A stretch of DNA of 64,000 bases from Sapria himalayana (taxonomy: Eukaryota; Streptophyta; Magnoliopsida; Malpighiales; Rafflesiaceae). The notes under the pieces were generated by a model. The model was given only the letters and a program-made list of their open reading frames with translations. It had not been told where the DNA came from and ran no database searches. The stretch is from NCBI GenBank assembly GCA_029783825.1, contig JAREIK010002959.1:27401-91400 (forward strand). Reading direction: 5' to 3'. A program made the translations under genes and the position numbers. Positions 63,771-64,000 of this stretch are shown here, in pieces (within the stretch, counting starts at the first letter, position 1; each line of letters starts with the position of its first letter).

Positions 63771-64000
63771 GGCGTGCCTTAAAGCTTGCCTCAACGTGAG
63801 ACATTCTAAAAAAGTCTCAAGGCGTTAAAATAAAAGCGTGGAGCTCCATTGAGTTCCATAAAGCTCCACGATGGAATTCATTGGAGCTCCTCGAACTCCA
63901 TCGTGGAGCTTGACGAAGCTCCACGAGCTATATCGTAGAGCTCCACGAGCTCCAAAGAGGACCTCCGGGAAGCTCAATCAAGCTTTCCGTGGAGTAGGGG
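63771..64000. repeat. GAGCTCC/GGAGCTC-rich imperfect repeat, runs off the window
   Basis: After GGCGTGCCTTAAAGCTTGCC and CTCAAGGCGTTAAAA, the sequence becomes a series of GGAGCTCCA, GAGCTCCACGA and CATCGTGGAGCT motifs in both orientations. It is probably the end of an unclassified transposon; its other end is outside the window. Confidence 0.6.

Overview
This is nuclear DNA of a flowering plant: AT-rich, gene-poor, and made almost entirely of transposons and simple-sequence arrays. I found no intact host gene, no rRNA or tRNA gene and no CRISPR array. Plant origin is inferred from the transposon types: CACTA elements with CTAGGGA/GTCGCTAA subterminal repeats, a Ty3 retrotransposon whose primer-binding site matches plant initiator tRNA-Met, plant-type hAT transposases, and a PIF/Harbinger Myb-like ORF. 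A captured fragment of a plant-type protein phosphatase 5 (PP5) gene points the same way. I cannot name the species.

Layout. 1-12947: right-hand part of a large CACTA element (A); its left end lies outside the window. 12948-20335: degenerate octamer array (GACTATAT/GACTATCT). 20336-23186: 5' part of a decayed Ty3-gypsy retrotransposon on the minus strand, cut off inside reverse transcriptase. 23190-24830: TTC/TTA-type array. 24855-30533: GATA/GACA-type array (TATC/TGTC on this strand), interrupted at 29670-30382 by a hAT-type MITE with a perfect 8-bp target duplication. 30534-34264: octamer array again. 34265-47565: complete CACTA element B (13.3 kb), flanked by TAT duplications. 47566-51030: the same octamer array resumes. 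51031-52160: unrecognised DNA. 52160-53385: inverted left end of a third CACTA element (C). 53420-55290: hAT transposase pseudogene. 56628-58462: PIF/Harbinger element carrying only a broken Myb-like ORF1. 59271-63258: a 4-kb hAT element with an exact 8-bp target duplication and a decayed transposase, apparently containing a nested small hAT. 63771-64000: GAGCTCC-rich repeat.

A and B are siblings. Large blocks align (1-2971 with about 37440-40284; 2972-4737 with 44029-45117; 10969-12947 with 45118-47565), and each also has a private segment (4738-10968 in A, 40285-44028 in B). Both carry the same minus-strand fragment of a PP5 gene, exons and introns together. They therefore behave like gene-capturing, non-autonomous CACTA elements, and both end in the same octamer array.

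Most long reading frames in the window are by-products of simple repeats (poly-Leu/Phe, poly-Tyr/Leu/Ser, poly-Ala) and are not annotated as genes. Every feature comes from reading the sequence. Family names rest on recognised motifs, not on a database search.
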